Assembly: GCF_027531705.1 (NCBI RefSeq)
Contig: NZ_JAPZSP010000026.1
Span: 1 to 64,000 of the forward strand
From: Flavobacterium sp.
Lineage (GTDB): Bacteria > Bacteroidota > Bacteroidia > Flavobacteriales > Flavobacteriaceae
Reading direction: 5' to 3'
Length of the DNA: 64,000 bases
The notes beneath the pieces are model-generated. The model searched no databases, had not been told where the DNA came from, and saw only the letters and a list, made by a program, of their open reading frames with translations. Numbering within the stretch: position 1 is the first letter of the stretch; every line of letters starts with the position of its first letter. Of this stretch, positions 54,907 through 61,909 are shown piece by piece. The position numbers and the translations under genes were made by a program.

Positions 54907-55462
54907 GTTGCGAGTTGCGAGTTACGTGTTGAAAGTTATGAGAAATGAGTTACGAGTTTTGTTTTGAAAAGATTAATTATGTAAACTTGTATTAAGTAAT
55001 AATAAACTTAATAATATGGCAACAGTAAATAATTTTGAAGAGCTTGAAATATGGCAATTAAGTAGAGTAATATGCCAAGATGTATGGGATTTGTTTGAAA
55101 AAACAAGTTTAGGAAAAGATTTTGAATTAAAAAATCAGATGAATAGATCATCGGGTTCAATTATGGATAATATTGCTGAAGGATTTGAAAGAAATGGCAG
55201 AAGAGAATTCATTAATTTTTTAAGTTATTCAAAAGGCTCTTGTGGTGAATTAAGATCGCAATTGAATAGAGCATTTGACAGAAAACATATCAGTAAAGAA
55301 GAATTTGATTTTTTGAAAGAAAAGACAATTACAGAAAGTAAAAAAATTGGATCGTTTATGTCTTATTTAGTAAAATCTGATAATAAAGGAAGCAAATTTG
55401 ATAAAAAGTAAATGTTTCAAGTTACTATTTAAACCCGCAACTCGAAACACGAAACCCGCAAC
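54907..55462. repeat. IVS-like element: inverted repeats flanking the four-helix-bundle gene
   Basis: The left arm contains GTTGCGAGTTGCGAGTTACG words (from 54907). The right arm contains AAACCCGCAACTCGAAACAC and more (55431-55462). The reverse complement of the right arm matches 54914-54930 at 15 of 17 bases (GTTGCGAGTTACGTGTT against GTTGCGGGTTTCGTGTT), with weaker pairing inward. The whole unit, arms plus gene, sits between nosD and nosF. A weak promoter-like TAAACTTG lies at 54982-54989 ahead of the gene. Confidence 0.7.
55016..55411 (+). CDS. Four-helix-bundle protein (S23/IVP family)
   Basis: 131 residues. Family pattern clear: FEELEIWQLSRVICQDVWDLFEKT, then ELKNQMNRSSGSIMDNIAEGFERNGRREFINFLSYSKGSCGELRSQL, the core of the four-helix bundle family first seen in 23S rRNA intervening sequences. 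Related Avd proteins serve diversity-generating retroelements, but no reverse transcriptase is nearby. Function is unknown. It interrupts the nosD-nosF order and is enclosed by inverted repeats, so it looks like an inserted unit riding in the nos transcript. Confidence 0.92.
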   Translation: MATVNNFEELEIWQLSRVICQDVWDLFEKTSLGKDFELKNQMNRSSGSIMDNIAEGFERNGRREFINFLSYSKGSCGELRSQLNRAFDRKHISKEEFDFLKEKTITESKKIGSFMSYLVKSDNKGSKFDKK

Positions 55463-55470
55463 AATAAAAA

Positions 55471-56214
55471 ATGATTGAAATTAAAAACATAAATAAAAAA
55501 TTCGGAAAATTAGAAGTGCTGAAAAACGTCAATCTTTCATGTAAAAGTGGAGAATGCATCGCGCTAATTGGACCAAATGGTTGTGGAAAAACAACGTTGA
55601 TAAAATCAATTCTCGGAATGGTTTTGCCAGATAAAGGTTCGATTGAGTTTAATGGAAAATCGGTTTTAGGTGAATATATCTATCGTGAAAACATTGGTTA
55701 TATGCCACAAATTGGGCGTTATCCTGATAATATGACGATTGGGCAAATCATTGAAATGATAAAAAAAATCAGAAATTCCAACCAAGAATTAGATGAAGAT
55801 TTGCTAAAAGCATTTGAATTAGAAAAAATGTTTGATAAGCAAATGCGAACACTTTCGGGTGGAACAACTCAAAAAGTAAGTGCCGTTTTAGCTTTTTTAT
55901 TCAATCCAGAAGTGTTGATTTTAGACGAACCAACAGCTGGTTTAGATCCATTGGCATCTGAAATTTTGAAAGAAAAAATTATAAAAGAAAAAGAAAAAGG
56001 AAAACTCATTTTCATAACATCACATTTGCTAAGTGAATTAGACGATTTGATTACCGAAATTATTTTCATGCAAGATGGTGAAGTTCATTTTCATAAAAAA
56101 GTTGAAGTCTTAAAATCTGAAACCAATGAAACTAAAATTTCAAAAGCAATTGCCAGTATTCTGAAACAAAAGCAACCTGAAAGTCATAACCCAAAACTCG
56201 CAAAAGTGTCATGA
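55471..56214 (+). CDS. nosF: NosF ABC transporter ATPase
   Basis: 247 residues. Walker A GPNGCGKTT, Q-loop GYMPQIGRYPDNMTI, signature LSGGTTQKVS, Walker B VLILDEPTAGLDP and H-loop FITSHLLSEL are present. Works with NosY and NosD for CuZ assembly, perhaps by moving a sulfur species. Overlaps nosY by 4 bp (ATGA). Confidence 0.95.
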   Translation: MIEIKNINKKFGKLEVLKNVNLSCKSGECIALIGPNGCGKTTLIKSILGMVLPDKGSIEFNGKSVLGEYIYRENIGYMPQIGRYPDNMTIGQIIEMIKKIRNSNQELDEDLLKAFELEKMFDKQMRTLSGGTTQKVSAVLAFLFNPEVLILDEPTAGLDPLASEILKEKIIKEKEKGKLIFITSHLLSELDDLITEIIFMQDGEVHFHKKVEVLKSETNETKISKAIASILKQKQPESHNPKLAKVS

Positions 56215-56978
56215 ACAGAATTATAAAAATCATATTACTCGATATTCTAAAAAGCAAAATAGTTTTGGCTTATACCTTTATTTTAGCCATCCTATCATGG
56301 AGTTCGTTTGCGCTAGAAGATAATTCTGCAAAAGGAATTTTGACCATTTTGAATGTAATTTTATTTACAGTTCCATTGGTTTCCATACTTTTTGCAACGA
56401 TTTATTTGTACAATAGTTCCGAATTTATTGAACTTTTACTAAGTCAACCTATCAAAAGAAGAAAAATTTGGATAAGCTTATTCCTTGGACTTTCTTTTTC
56501 AATGATTTTAGCTTTTTTTGTTGGAGCTGGAATTCCATTGCTAATTAATTCGCCTGATAGTATTGGTATTATGATGTTGTTAAATGGCTGTTTGATAACC
56601 GTAATTTTTACCGCATTAGCGTTTTTAAGCTCTATTTTAACAAGAGATAAAGCCAAAGGAATCGGCATTGCTATTATGATTTGGTTGTTTTTTGCCTTAC
56701 TTTTTGACGGATTGGTTTTGTTTTTATTATTTCAATTACAAGATTATCCAATCGAAAATGCAATGGTCGTAATCACTGCTTTTAGTCCAATTGATCTGGC
56801 ACGAATTCAAATTCTATTGCATCTTGATGTTTCAGCAATGATGGGTTATACAGGTGCAATTTTTAAAGACTTTTTTGGAACTTCAACTGGATTAATTGTG
56901 TCATTTTTCTTGTTGAGTTTATGGGTAATTATTCCGTTTTTTATTTCGTTGAAAAAATTTAATAAAAAAGATTTGTAA
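56211..56978 (+). CDS. nosY: NosY ABC transporter permease
   Basis: 255 residues with six hydrophobic helices (for example VLAYTFILAILSWSSFAL, VILFTVPLVSILFATIYLY, SMILAFFVGAGIPLLI, LIVSFFLLSLWVIIPFFISL). The SSEFIELLLSQPIKRRKIWISLFLG loop is typical of NosY. Forms the membrane part of the NosFY transporter. Followed by a hairpin spacer and the second truncated haemoglobin. Confidence 0.94.
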   Translation: MNRIIKIILLDILKSKIVLAYTFILAILSWSSFALEDNSAKGILTILNVILFTVPLVSILFATIYLYNSSEFIELLLSQPIKRRKIWISLFLGLSFSMILAFFVGAGIPLLINSPDSIGIMMLLNGCLITVIFTALAFLSSILTRDKAKGIGIAIMIWLFFALLFDGLVLFLLFQLQDYPIENAMVVITAFSPIDLARIQILLHLDVSAMMGYTGAIFKDFFGTSTGLIVSFFLLSLWVIIPFFISLKKFNKKDL

Positions 56979-56983
56979 AATTG

Positions 56984-57061
56984 GTTACAAAGTTACAGGT
57001 TACGAGTTGCGAGTTTTTGACTAAGCTTGAAACCCGAAACCCGAAACCTTCAACCCGAAAC
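56984..57061. repeat. Inverted word-repeat spacer between nosY and the truncated haemoglobin
   Basis: The left arm repeats GTTAC and GTTGCGAG words, the right arm repeats GAAACCC; GGTTACGAGTTGCGAGTTT faces AAACCCGAAACCCGAAACC with 15 of 19 positions paired. Same words as the arms around the four-helix-bundle gene, but with no gene inside. Ends 8 bp before the ATG. Confidence 0.75.
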
Positions 57062-57069
57062 TTTTTAAA

Positions 57070-57441
57070 ATGAAAACAGATATTAGAAATAGAAAAGACA
57101 TAGAAAAGCTAGTAAATGCTTTCTATGAAAAAGTCAAAACGGATGAAGTTATTGGTTATTTGTTTACAGATGTTGCCAAAGTCAACTGGGAATTGCACTT
57201 ACCAAAAATGTACAATTTTTGGGAAAACATATTGTTCTATTCTGCCAACTATAGCGGAAGTCCAATGGCTGTTCACAAAGAATTGCATCAAAAAAGCACC
57301 ATGACTCAAGAACATTTTCAGCATTGGAATGAACTTTTCAATCAAACGGTTGACAAACTTTTTGAAGGTGCAAAAGCAGATGAAATTAAAAATCGAGCGA
57401 TGAATATTTCGGCTGTGATGATGTATAAAACTTTAGCTTAA
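57070..57441 (+). CDS. Group III truncated haemoglobin (second copy, nos-linked)
   Basis: 123 residues: FYEKVKTDEVIGYLFTDVAKVNWELHLPKMYNFWENILF, then the proximal His at about 69 in MAVHKELHQK, then HFQHWNELFNQTVDKLFEG. Shares the TrHb3 pattern with the protein at 401-787 but is diverged. Group III globins bind NO and O2. Its place between nosY and ric suggests it protects N2O reduction or the cell against NO. Confidence 0.92.
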   Translation: MKTDIRNRKDIEKLVNAFYEKVKTDEVIGYLFTDVAKVNWELHLPKMYNFWENILFYSANYSGSPMAVHKELHQKSTMTQEHFQHWNELFNQTVDKLFEGAKADEIKNRAMNISAVMMYKTLA

Positions 57442-57458
57442 GTATATTTGTATTTGAT

Positions 57459-57902
57459 ATGCTACATCAAATTTACTTAATAATTCATCTATTAGCTGCA
57501 ACTATTTGGGTTGGCGGTCATTTGATTTTATTATTGCGATATGTTCCAAAAGCTATAAAAACCAAATCATTAGAAGAATTATCTATTTTCAGAAAAAACT
57601 TTGAACCTGTTGGAATGCCATCGCTTTTTATCCTGATAATAACCGGAATTCTGATGGCATATGATTATAATGTCACATTTGAAAAATGGTTTTTATTTGA
57701 AAATTCAATTGAAAAAATTGTCAGTATCAAATTGATTTTGCTTCTTATAAGTTTGACTTTGGCTTTTATTACCATCAAATTTGTTTTGCCTTCTGCAAGT
57801 AAAGGTTCTCCTTTTATTCTTTATTTTATCATTTTTTTGGTTACAACTATTGCAGTTACTATGCTTGTTTTAGGAAGTTTAGTAAGAATAGGCGGTTTAT
57901 GA
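57459..57902 (+). CDS. CopD-like membrane protein
   Basis: 147 residues, four helices. Begins IYLIIHLLAATIWVGGHLILLLRYVPKAI, the H-x3-A-x-x-W-V-G-G-H motif of CopD/haem-binding DUF membrane proteins, with PVGMPSLFILIITGILMAY and KLILLLISLTLAFITIKFVLP following. Likely binds haem b or copper in the membrane. Lies 17 bp after the globin gene. Its stop codon is part of the Crp/Fnr-type operator that serves ric. Confidence 0.8.
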   Translation: MLHQIYLIIHLLAATIWVGGHLILLLRYVPKAIKTKSLEELSIFRKNFEPVGMPSLFILIITGILMAYDYNVTFEKWFLFENSIEKIVSIKLILLLISLTLAFITIKFVLPSASKGSPFILYFIIFLVTTIAVTMLVLGSLVRIGGL

Positions 57903-57942
57903 TTATAGTCATATTTTAAATTTCATTCAAGTTATAAATTTG
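57897..57942 (+). promoter_or_regulatory. Crp/Fnr-type operator and promoter of ric
   Basis: TTATGATTATAGTCATAT at 57897-57914, then a perfect -7 element TAAATTTG at 57935-57942. Centre to end of -7 is 36.5 bp. The ATG of ric follows 17 bp later. The TGA stop of the CopD-like gene lies inside the left half-site. Confidence 0.82.
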
Positions 57943-57958
57943 ATAAAAATTTAAAAAT

Positions 57959-58690
57959 ATGGACACATTACAAAAAAACACCATTGGAGAATATGTTGCA
58001 CAAGACTTCAGAACAGCAGCACTTTTCTCAAAATATAAAATCGATTTTTGCTGTAAAGGCAATAAAACTCTAGACGAAGTTTGCGAAGCAAAAGGTTTAG
58101 ATGTAAATCAAATTGAAAATGAAATTAACTCAGTTTTAAACACCAATTCTTCATCAGAAATGGATTTTAAATCGTTTTCACCAAATTTATTAATTGATTA
58201 CATACTAGAAACACATCACGAATATATCGAATCAAAAACTCCTGTTTTATTGATGTATTTGGATAAATTGTGCAAAGTACATGGCGAGAGACATTCTGAA
58301 TTGTTTGAAATAAATAATTTATTCAAAATTGCTTCAAGTGAATTATTAAATCATTTGCAAAAAGAAGAAGTAGTTTTGTTTCCATTCATCAAAACAATGA
58401 CAAACGCCATCAAAAACAACGAAACTATCCAACAACCAGGTTTCGGAACAGTTGAAAATCCGATTGCTATGTTGAAACAAGATCACGAAACAGAAGGAGA
58501 TTTGTTTGTTAAAATTTCAGAATTAACTAATGAATACAATCCACCAATTGATGCTTGTGAAACTTATAAGGTAACATTTGCAATGCTAAAAGAATTCGAA
58601 CAAGATTTACACAAACACATCCATCTTGAAAACAATATTCTGTTTCATAAAGCAATTGAATTAGAAGAAAGATTCAATATTTTAGATTAA
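57959..58690 (+). CDS. ric: RIC/ScdA/YtfE di-iron repair protein
   Basis: 243 residues. N-terminal DUF542 domain with FCCKGNKTLDEVC (residues about 28-40), then a haemerythrin-like domain with His and Glu ligands (LETHHEYIESKTPVL, KVHGERHSELFEI, LNHLQKEEVVLFPFI, LKQDHETEGDLFV, HKHIHLENNILFHKAIELE). Repairs Fe-S clusters damaged by NO or oxidants. Own promoter with the nos-type operator; a hairpin terminator follows. Confidence 0.95.
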   Translation: MDTLQKNTIGEYVAQDFRTAALFSKYKIDFCCKGNKTLDEVCEAKGLDVNQIENEINSVLNTNSSSEMDFKSFSPNLLIDYILETHHEYIESKTPVLLMYLDKLCKVHGERHSELFEINNLFKIASSELLNHLQKEEVVLFPFIKTMTNAIKNNETIQQPGFGTVENPIAMLKQDHETEGDLFVKISELTNEYNPPIDACETYKVTFAMLKEFEQDLHKHIHLENNILFHKAIELEERFNILD

Positions 58691-58714
58691 ATACTTTTTC
58701 CAAAAAGGCATTAA

Positions 58715-58745
58715 AAAAGCGTGAATTACGACAATTCACGCTTTT
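58715..58745 (+). terminator. Terminator of ric
   Basis: AAAAGCGTGAATT/AATTCACGCTTTT, perfect 13-bp stem with a 5-nt loop. Short T-run. May also face the convergent FAS1 gene. Confidence 0.85.
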
Positions 58746-58792
58746 CAGCTTTAATTAAAAAAGAAAAACAATAGTTGAATTAATAATTGATT

Positions 58793-59347
58793 TTATTTTG
58801 GTAAAAGTACATCTCCAATTACATGGATAACTCCATTTCCTGTTGGTATTGAAGCAACTATTTCTGAACCGTTTACATACGTTTTGTCACCTTTTTTAGT
58901 GATTTTTACTTTACCTCCAAATACCATATCAAACTCTTGTCCGTCTTGCATATATTCAGTTTTTAGTGTTCCTACATAAGTATGATAACCTAAAATATTT
59001 TCTAAATCACCTTTTTTCTCTGGTTTTAATAAACCTTCAACTGTTCCTGAAGGCAATTTATCGAATGCTGCATTGGTTGGTGCAAAAACGGTAAATGGTC
59101 CAGCATTGCTTAATGAAGTTACTAATCCTGCAGCTTTTACAGCCGTAACTAAAGTAGTGTGATCTTTGCTTCCAACAGCAGTTTGTACAATGTTTGGAAC
59201 AGAAGTTTCATCCACTACATTTTCTTGTCCGCCAGAACTTATTTCAGTAGTTTCAGAAGTGGTTTCTTTTGCAGCTTGATCGTTTTGTTTGCAACCTATG
59301 GCAATAAATAAACTTGCCAATAACAATGTTTTAATTGATTTTTTCAT
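58793..59347 (-). CDS. FAS1 (fasciclin) lipoprotein
   Basis: 184 residues. Lipobox FIAIGC at 14-19. One FAS1 domain: VQTAVGSKDHTTLVTAVKAAGLVTSLSNAGPFTVFAPTNAAFDKLPSGTVEGLL (H1 region) and NGVIHVIGDVLLPK (H2 region). FAS1 domains mediate surface or protein contacts. FAS1 lipoproteins occur with denitrification genes in Bacteroidota, but a molecular role is not known. Controlled by its own operator of the nos type. Confidence 0.92.
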   Translation of the reverse strand: MKKSIKTLLLASLFIAIGCKQNDQAAKETTSETTEISSGGQENVVDETSVPNIVQTAVGSKDHTTLVTAVKAAGLVTSLSNAGPFTVFAPTNAAFDKLPSGTVEGLLKPEKKGDLENILGYHTYVGTLKTEYMQDGQEFDMVFGGKVKITKKGDKTYVNGSEIVASIPTGNGVIHVIGDVLLPK

Positions 59348-59382
59348 AATAAATACTTTTTTATACTTTCAAATTATATATG

Positions 59383-59428
59383 CAAAGTACCTAATTATGA
59401 AACAGTTATTTTATGAGTGCAATCATAA
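59383..59428 (-). promoter_or_regulatory. Crp/Fnr-type operator and promoter of the FAS1 gene
   Basis: Perfect TTATGAGTGCAATCATAA at 59411-59428 and on the - strand a degenerate -7 element GTACTTTG at 59390-59383. Centre to end of -7 is 36.5 bp. The right half overlaps the stop of the upstream membrane-protein gene. Confidence 0.78.
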
Positions 59429-60676
59429 TAATGGATGATTTTTAACTTTTTTTATAGAATAAAAAGCAGTAATTCCAATTCCAGAAACTAGAATAATTGC
59501 AGCTCCAAAAAGCATTTCGTTTGCAAATGGAATTATGGTGTAACTAAACGATGCAATGCCTTGAACAGCAAGAATTATTTCGTTTAACAAAACGCCAATT
59601 GAGAAAATAATTACACCGATTTTTATGGGTTTGTTAAAGTGAATTAAATGATTGGCATAAATGTAAAAGAGCAAAAACAACGAAATAATCGCTAACAAAA
59701 CCAAATGCAAATAAGCAATTACAATCGGTCTAAATCCAAATGCAAGTTGACTAATTGCTGGAATAGTTGAACCCAATTGAAGCAAAAATTTTATACTCAA
59801 AGCTAATCCAACGAAAAGTAAAATATAGCGTAAAAAGAAAGGAAAATTTTCAAGAAATTCTCGTTTCGTTTTTATTATAATTAGTAAAAATTTAAACCAA
59901 GTATAAACTTGAATAAAAGCAGCAATTACTGTTAGAATGTAAATCACAATCGGTAAATCCGACCAAAGTGTCGATAGAAAATACGCTGGAATACAAGATA
60001 CAAAAAACAGCCAAAAAGTTCTTTTGAAAAATGGATTTTCAGACGATTTTAATTGTAAAAAAGAAATTAATAATCCCATGCAAGCAAAGAAAAACCAACC
60101 ATTATATTGAAAATGCAAATAATAATAAATGGAAGCTAAATATTCTTCTTGATGAATATTTTTGGTAACCATCATATAAGCCAAAGCAAATGTCCCAAAC
60201 GATGAAATCACATTGAAAAATAAAGCGGCTTTAAACCAATTTTTAGCCAAATCATCATCAGAAATCAGCTTCAAATCTTTTATGAAATAATACGCAAAAA
60301 CACATGAAACTATGATTGAAGCTGTAGAAAAAACTATAGAAATCAATCCATAACCTTGAATGATAAAAAACACCAACATTCCATAAGCACAAATCAAATT
60401 GGCGGTTAAAATTGAACTGTATTTTTCTAAAAATCTGTTCTCTCTTTTCTTTTCTCTTTCTTCTTTTTTCTTCTCTAAAAAAACAATCATCAACACCATC
60501 AAAGTATGACTAATCCAACCCGAAAAAGCAAAATGTGAATGCGAATGTTGTAAATGTTTTTGGTCGAAAAATGGAAATTCAAAACCTATTTTGTAACGCA
60601 TTAAAAGTCCGATAACTGCAACAATTAATAAGTTTAGTATTGAAAATTTCAGCCAAAATTTGCTGTTAAAGTGCAT
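59423..60676 (-). CDS. Haem-copper-oxidase-like polytopic membrane protein
   Basis: 417 residues, about 12 hydrophobic helices. Histidine-rich helix ends appear at HLQHSHSHFAFSGWISHTLM (about 40-60), YYYLHFQYNGWFFFACMG (near 190) and IAYLHLVLLAIISLFLL (near 320). These resemble haem ligands in subunit I of haem-copper oxidases and NO reductases, but the whole HCO set is not clear to me. Sequence similarity is remote. Overlaps the Crp/Fnr gene by one base (TAATG), so the two are translated together. A role in NO or O2 chemistry is inferred from the neighbourhood. Confidence 0.6.
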   Translation of the reverse strand: MHFNSKFWLKFSILNLLIVAVIGLLMRYKIGFEFPFFDQKHLQHSHSHFAFSGWISHTLMVLMIVFLEKKKEEREKKRENRFLEKYSSILTANLICAYGMLVFFIIQGYGLISIVFSTASIIVSCVFAYYFIKDLKLISDDDLAKNWFKAALFFNVISSFGTFALAYMMVTKNIHQEEYLASIYYYLHFQYNGWFFFACMGLLISFLQLKSSENPFFKRTFWLFFVSCIPAYFLSTLWSDLPIVIYILTVIAAFIQVYTWFKFLLIIIKTKREFLENFPFFLRYILLFVGLALSIKFLLQLGSTIPAISQLAFGFRPIVIAYLHLVLLAIISLFLLFYIYANHLIHFNKPIKIGVIIFSIGVLLNEIILAVQGIASFSYTIIPFANEMLFGAAIILVSGIGITAFYSIKKVKNHPLL

Positions 60677-61266
60677 TAGAAATATATTTTATGATTTATG
60701 ATATCTATCTTTTTATCTGCTTTCATTTTTGCAAAAGCTCTGATTACTGTTTCAACTCGTAAGCCTGTGAAATTGGCAATTTCTTGCCTTGTAAAAGGAA
60801 CCATTTCTTTGATTTTACAATCGGAACCTTTTTTATGTGCATTCAAAAAAGCAATAATTCTAAATTCAGGTTTTTGATTGATAATGTCTTTAGATGTTTT
60901 AGCTTTAGAGTGAATTCTTTGTGCCATTAAATTCAAAAAATTCTTTTGAATAGAAGGATATTCATCCAATATTTTCAAGAATTTATCTTTAGAAAGTTTT
61001 ATGATTTTACTGTCTTGAAAAGCCACAGCTGTTGCTGGATAACATTCATTGATTAAAAGTGGTGGTTCTCCAAAACTTTGGCCATTCGCAAAATAACCTT
61101 GTGTAAATTCTTTTCCTTCATCATTAGAATTGTACATTTTGACACTTCCATCTATGATTTGAAAATAAAAATTAGCCATTTCTTCTTCATCAAAAATCAC
61201 CTCATTTTTCTTGTATTCTTTGGCAATTGCTCCCCAAGAAAATAGTAAATCTAAATCTATTTGCAT
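60676..61266 (-). CDS. Crp/Fnr family transcriptional regulator
   Basis: 196 residues. N-terminal cNMP-like beta barrel (residues 10-120: FYFQIIDGSVKMYNSNDEGKEFTQGYFANGQSFGEPPLLINECYPATAVA). Dimer helix (FLKILDEYPSIQKNFLNLMAQRIHSKAKTS). C-terminal HTH with EMVPFTRQEIANFTGLRVETVIRAFAKMK. No cysteine cluster for an FNR-type Fe-S site is visible, so it may sense NO through haem as Dnr/NnrR-like proteins do, or another signal. The E-x-x-x-R recognition helix fits a TGA-N6-TCA core. It sits under a divergent operator of that form, so autoregulation is likely. Confidence 0.93.
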   Translation of the reverse strand: MQIDLDLLFSWGAIAKEYKKNEVIFDEEEMANFYFQIIDGSVKMYNSNDEGKEFTQGYFANGQSFGEPPLLINECYPATAVAFQDSKIIKLSKDKFLKILDEYPSIQKNFLNLMAQRIHSKAKTSKDIINQKPEFRIIAFLNAHKKGSDCKIKEMVPFTRQEIANFTGLRVETVIRAFAKMKADKKIDIINHKIYF

Positions 61267-61329
61267 GATTGATAATGTGTTTTTTAAGTCGAAAAACCGT
61301 TGCTGATAAGCGATTTTGACTTATGGTTA

Positions 61330-61405
61330 CAAAGTTAATTTTTATAAAAATACTAAAATTATGACCATAATCATATAAATCTCTAAAATTCTTATTGTAA
61401 ATTTG
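61330..61405. promoter_or_regulatory. Shared operator between two divergent promoters
   Basis: TTATGACCATAATCATAT at 61359-61376 lies midway. To the right, the + strand has TAAATTTG (61398-61405). To the left, the - strand has TAACTTTG (61337-61330). Both -7 elements are perfect. Both end exactly 37.5 bp from the operator centre. One bound dimer could activate both the regulator gene and the copper module. Confidence 0.85.
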
Positions 61406-61409
61406 CCTT

Positions 61410-61787
61410 GTGAAAAAAATTGTAATCATAGTAATTCTAGCAATATTTCTAAAACCGATTCTTCCGGTTCTAGATTATGTTGTTAATTACGATTATATTA
61501 CAAAAGTTCTTTGCGAAAACAAAGCTAAACCTGAGCTTAAATGTAATGGTAAATGTCATTTGATGAAAGAATTGGCTAAAGCATCTGAAGACGAAAAACC
61601 AATTAATTCAGATAAAAAAGACAATTCTAAACAAGAAATCGAACTTTTATTTTGCAACGAAGTATCCGAAATTAATTTTAGACAAGTTTACTTTCATAAT
61701 AAAACTTCTATTGGAGACAACTATGCCAACTTATACTTTCACTCGGTAAGTTGCTCCGTTTTTCATCCACCCACAATTATTTCTTAA
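61410..61787 (+). CDS. Cys-rich membrane-anchored protein of the copper module
   Basis: 125 residues from the GTG at 61410; no in-frame ATG is near. An N-terminal anchor (IVIIVILAIFLKPILPVLDYVV) is followed by VLCENKAKPELKCNGKCHLMKELAKA with three closely spaced Cys, His and Met. That cluster looks like a Cu(I) or haem site. It precedes MbnP here, as I recall in other Bacteroidota. The -7 element ends 5 nt before the start, so the mRNA may be leaderless. Confidence 0.7.
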   Translation: MKKIVIIVILAIFLKPILPVLDYVVNYDYITKVLCENKAKPELKCNGKCHLMKELAKASEDEKPINSDKKDNSKQEIELLFCNEVSEINFRQVYFHNKTSIGDNYANLYFHSVSCSVFHPPTIIS

Positions 61788-61909
61788 ATTTTATCGTATG
61801 TCAGTTCATAATCATTGAATTGACAGGATTATTACATCCAAATTGTTTTGAAGAGAAATCTTTTAAGACAAACTTTTCTATAAACTTTAATTAATAAAAA
61901 AAAACAAAA

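Noticed and set aside
55016..55411. Four-helix-bundle gene as the Avd protein of a diversity-generating retroelement
   Set aside because: No reverse transcriptase gene, no template/variable repeat pair and no suitable target gene were seen near it.
56984..57061. Direct repeats of GAAACCC words as a CRISPR or rho-independent terminator
   Set aside because: Repeat units are too short and uneven for CRISPR, and there is no T-run after the stem. The downstream globin is most likely still in the nos transcript.
61800..61850. A further Crp/Fnr-type site (TATGTCAGTTCATA) before the MbnP-like gene
   Set aside because: The half-sites are two bases too close together and there is no -7 element at the required distance.
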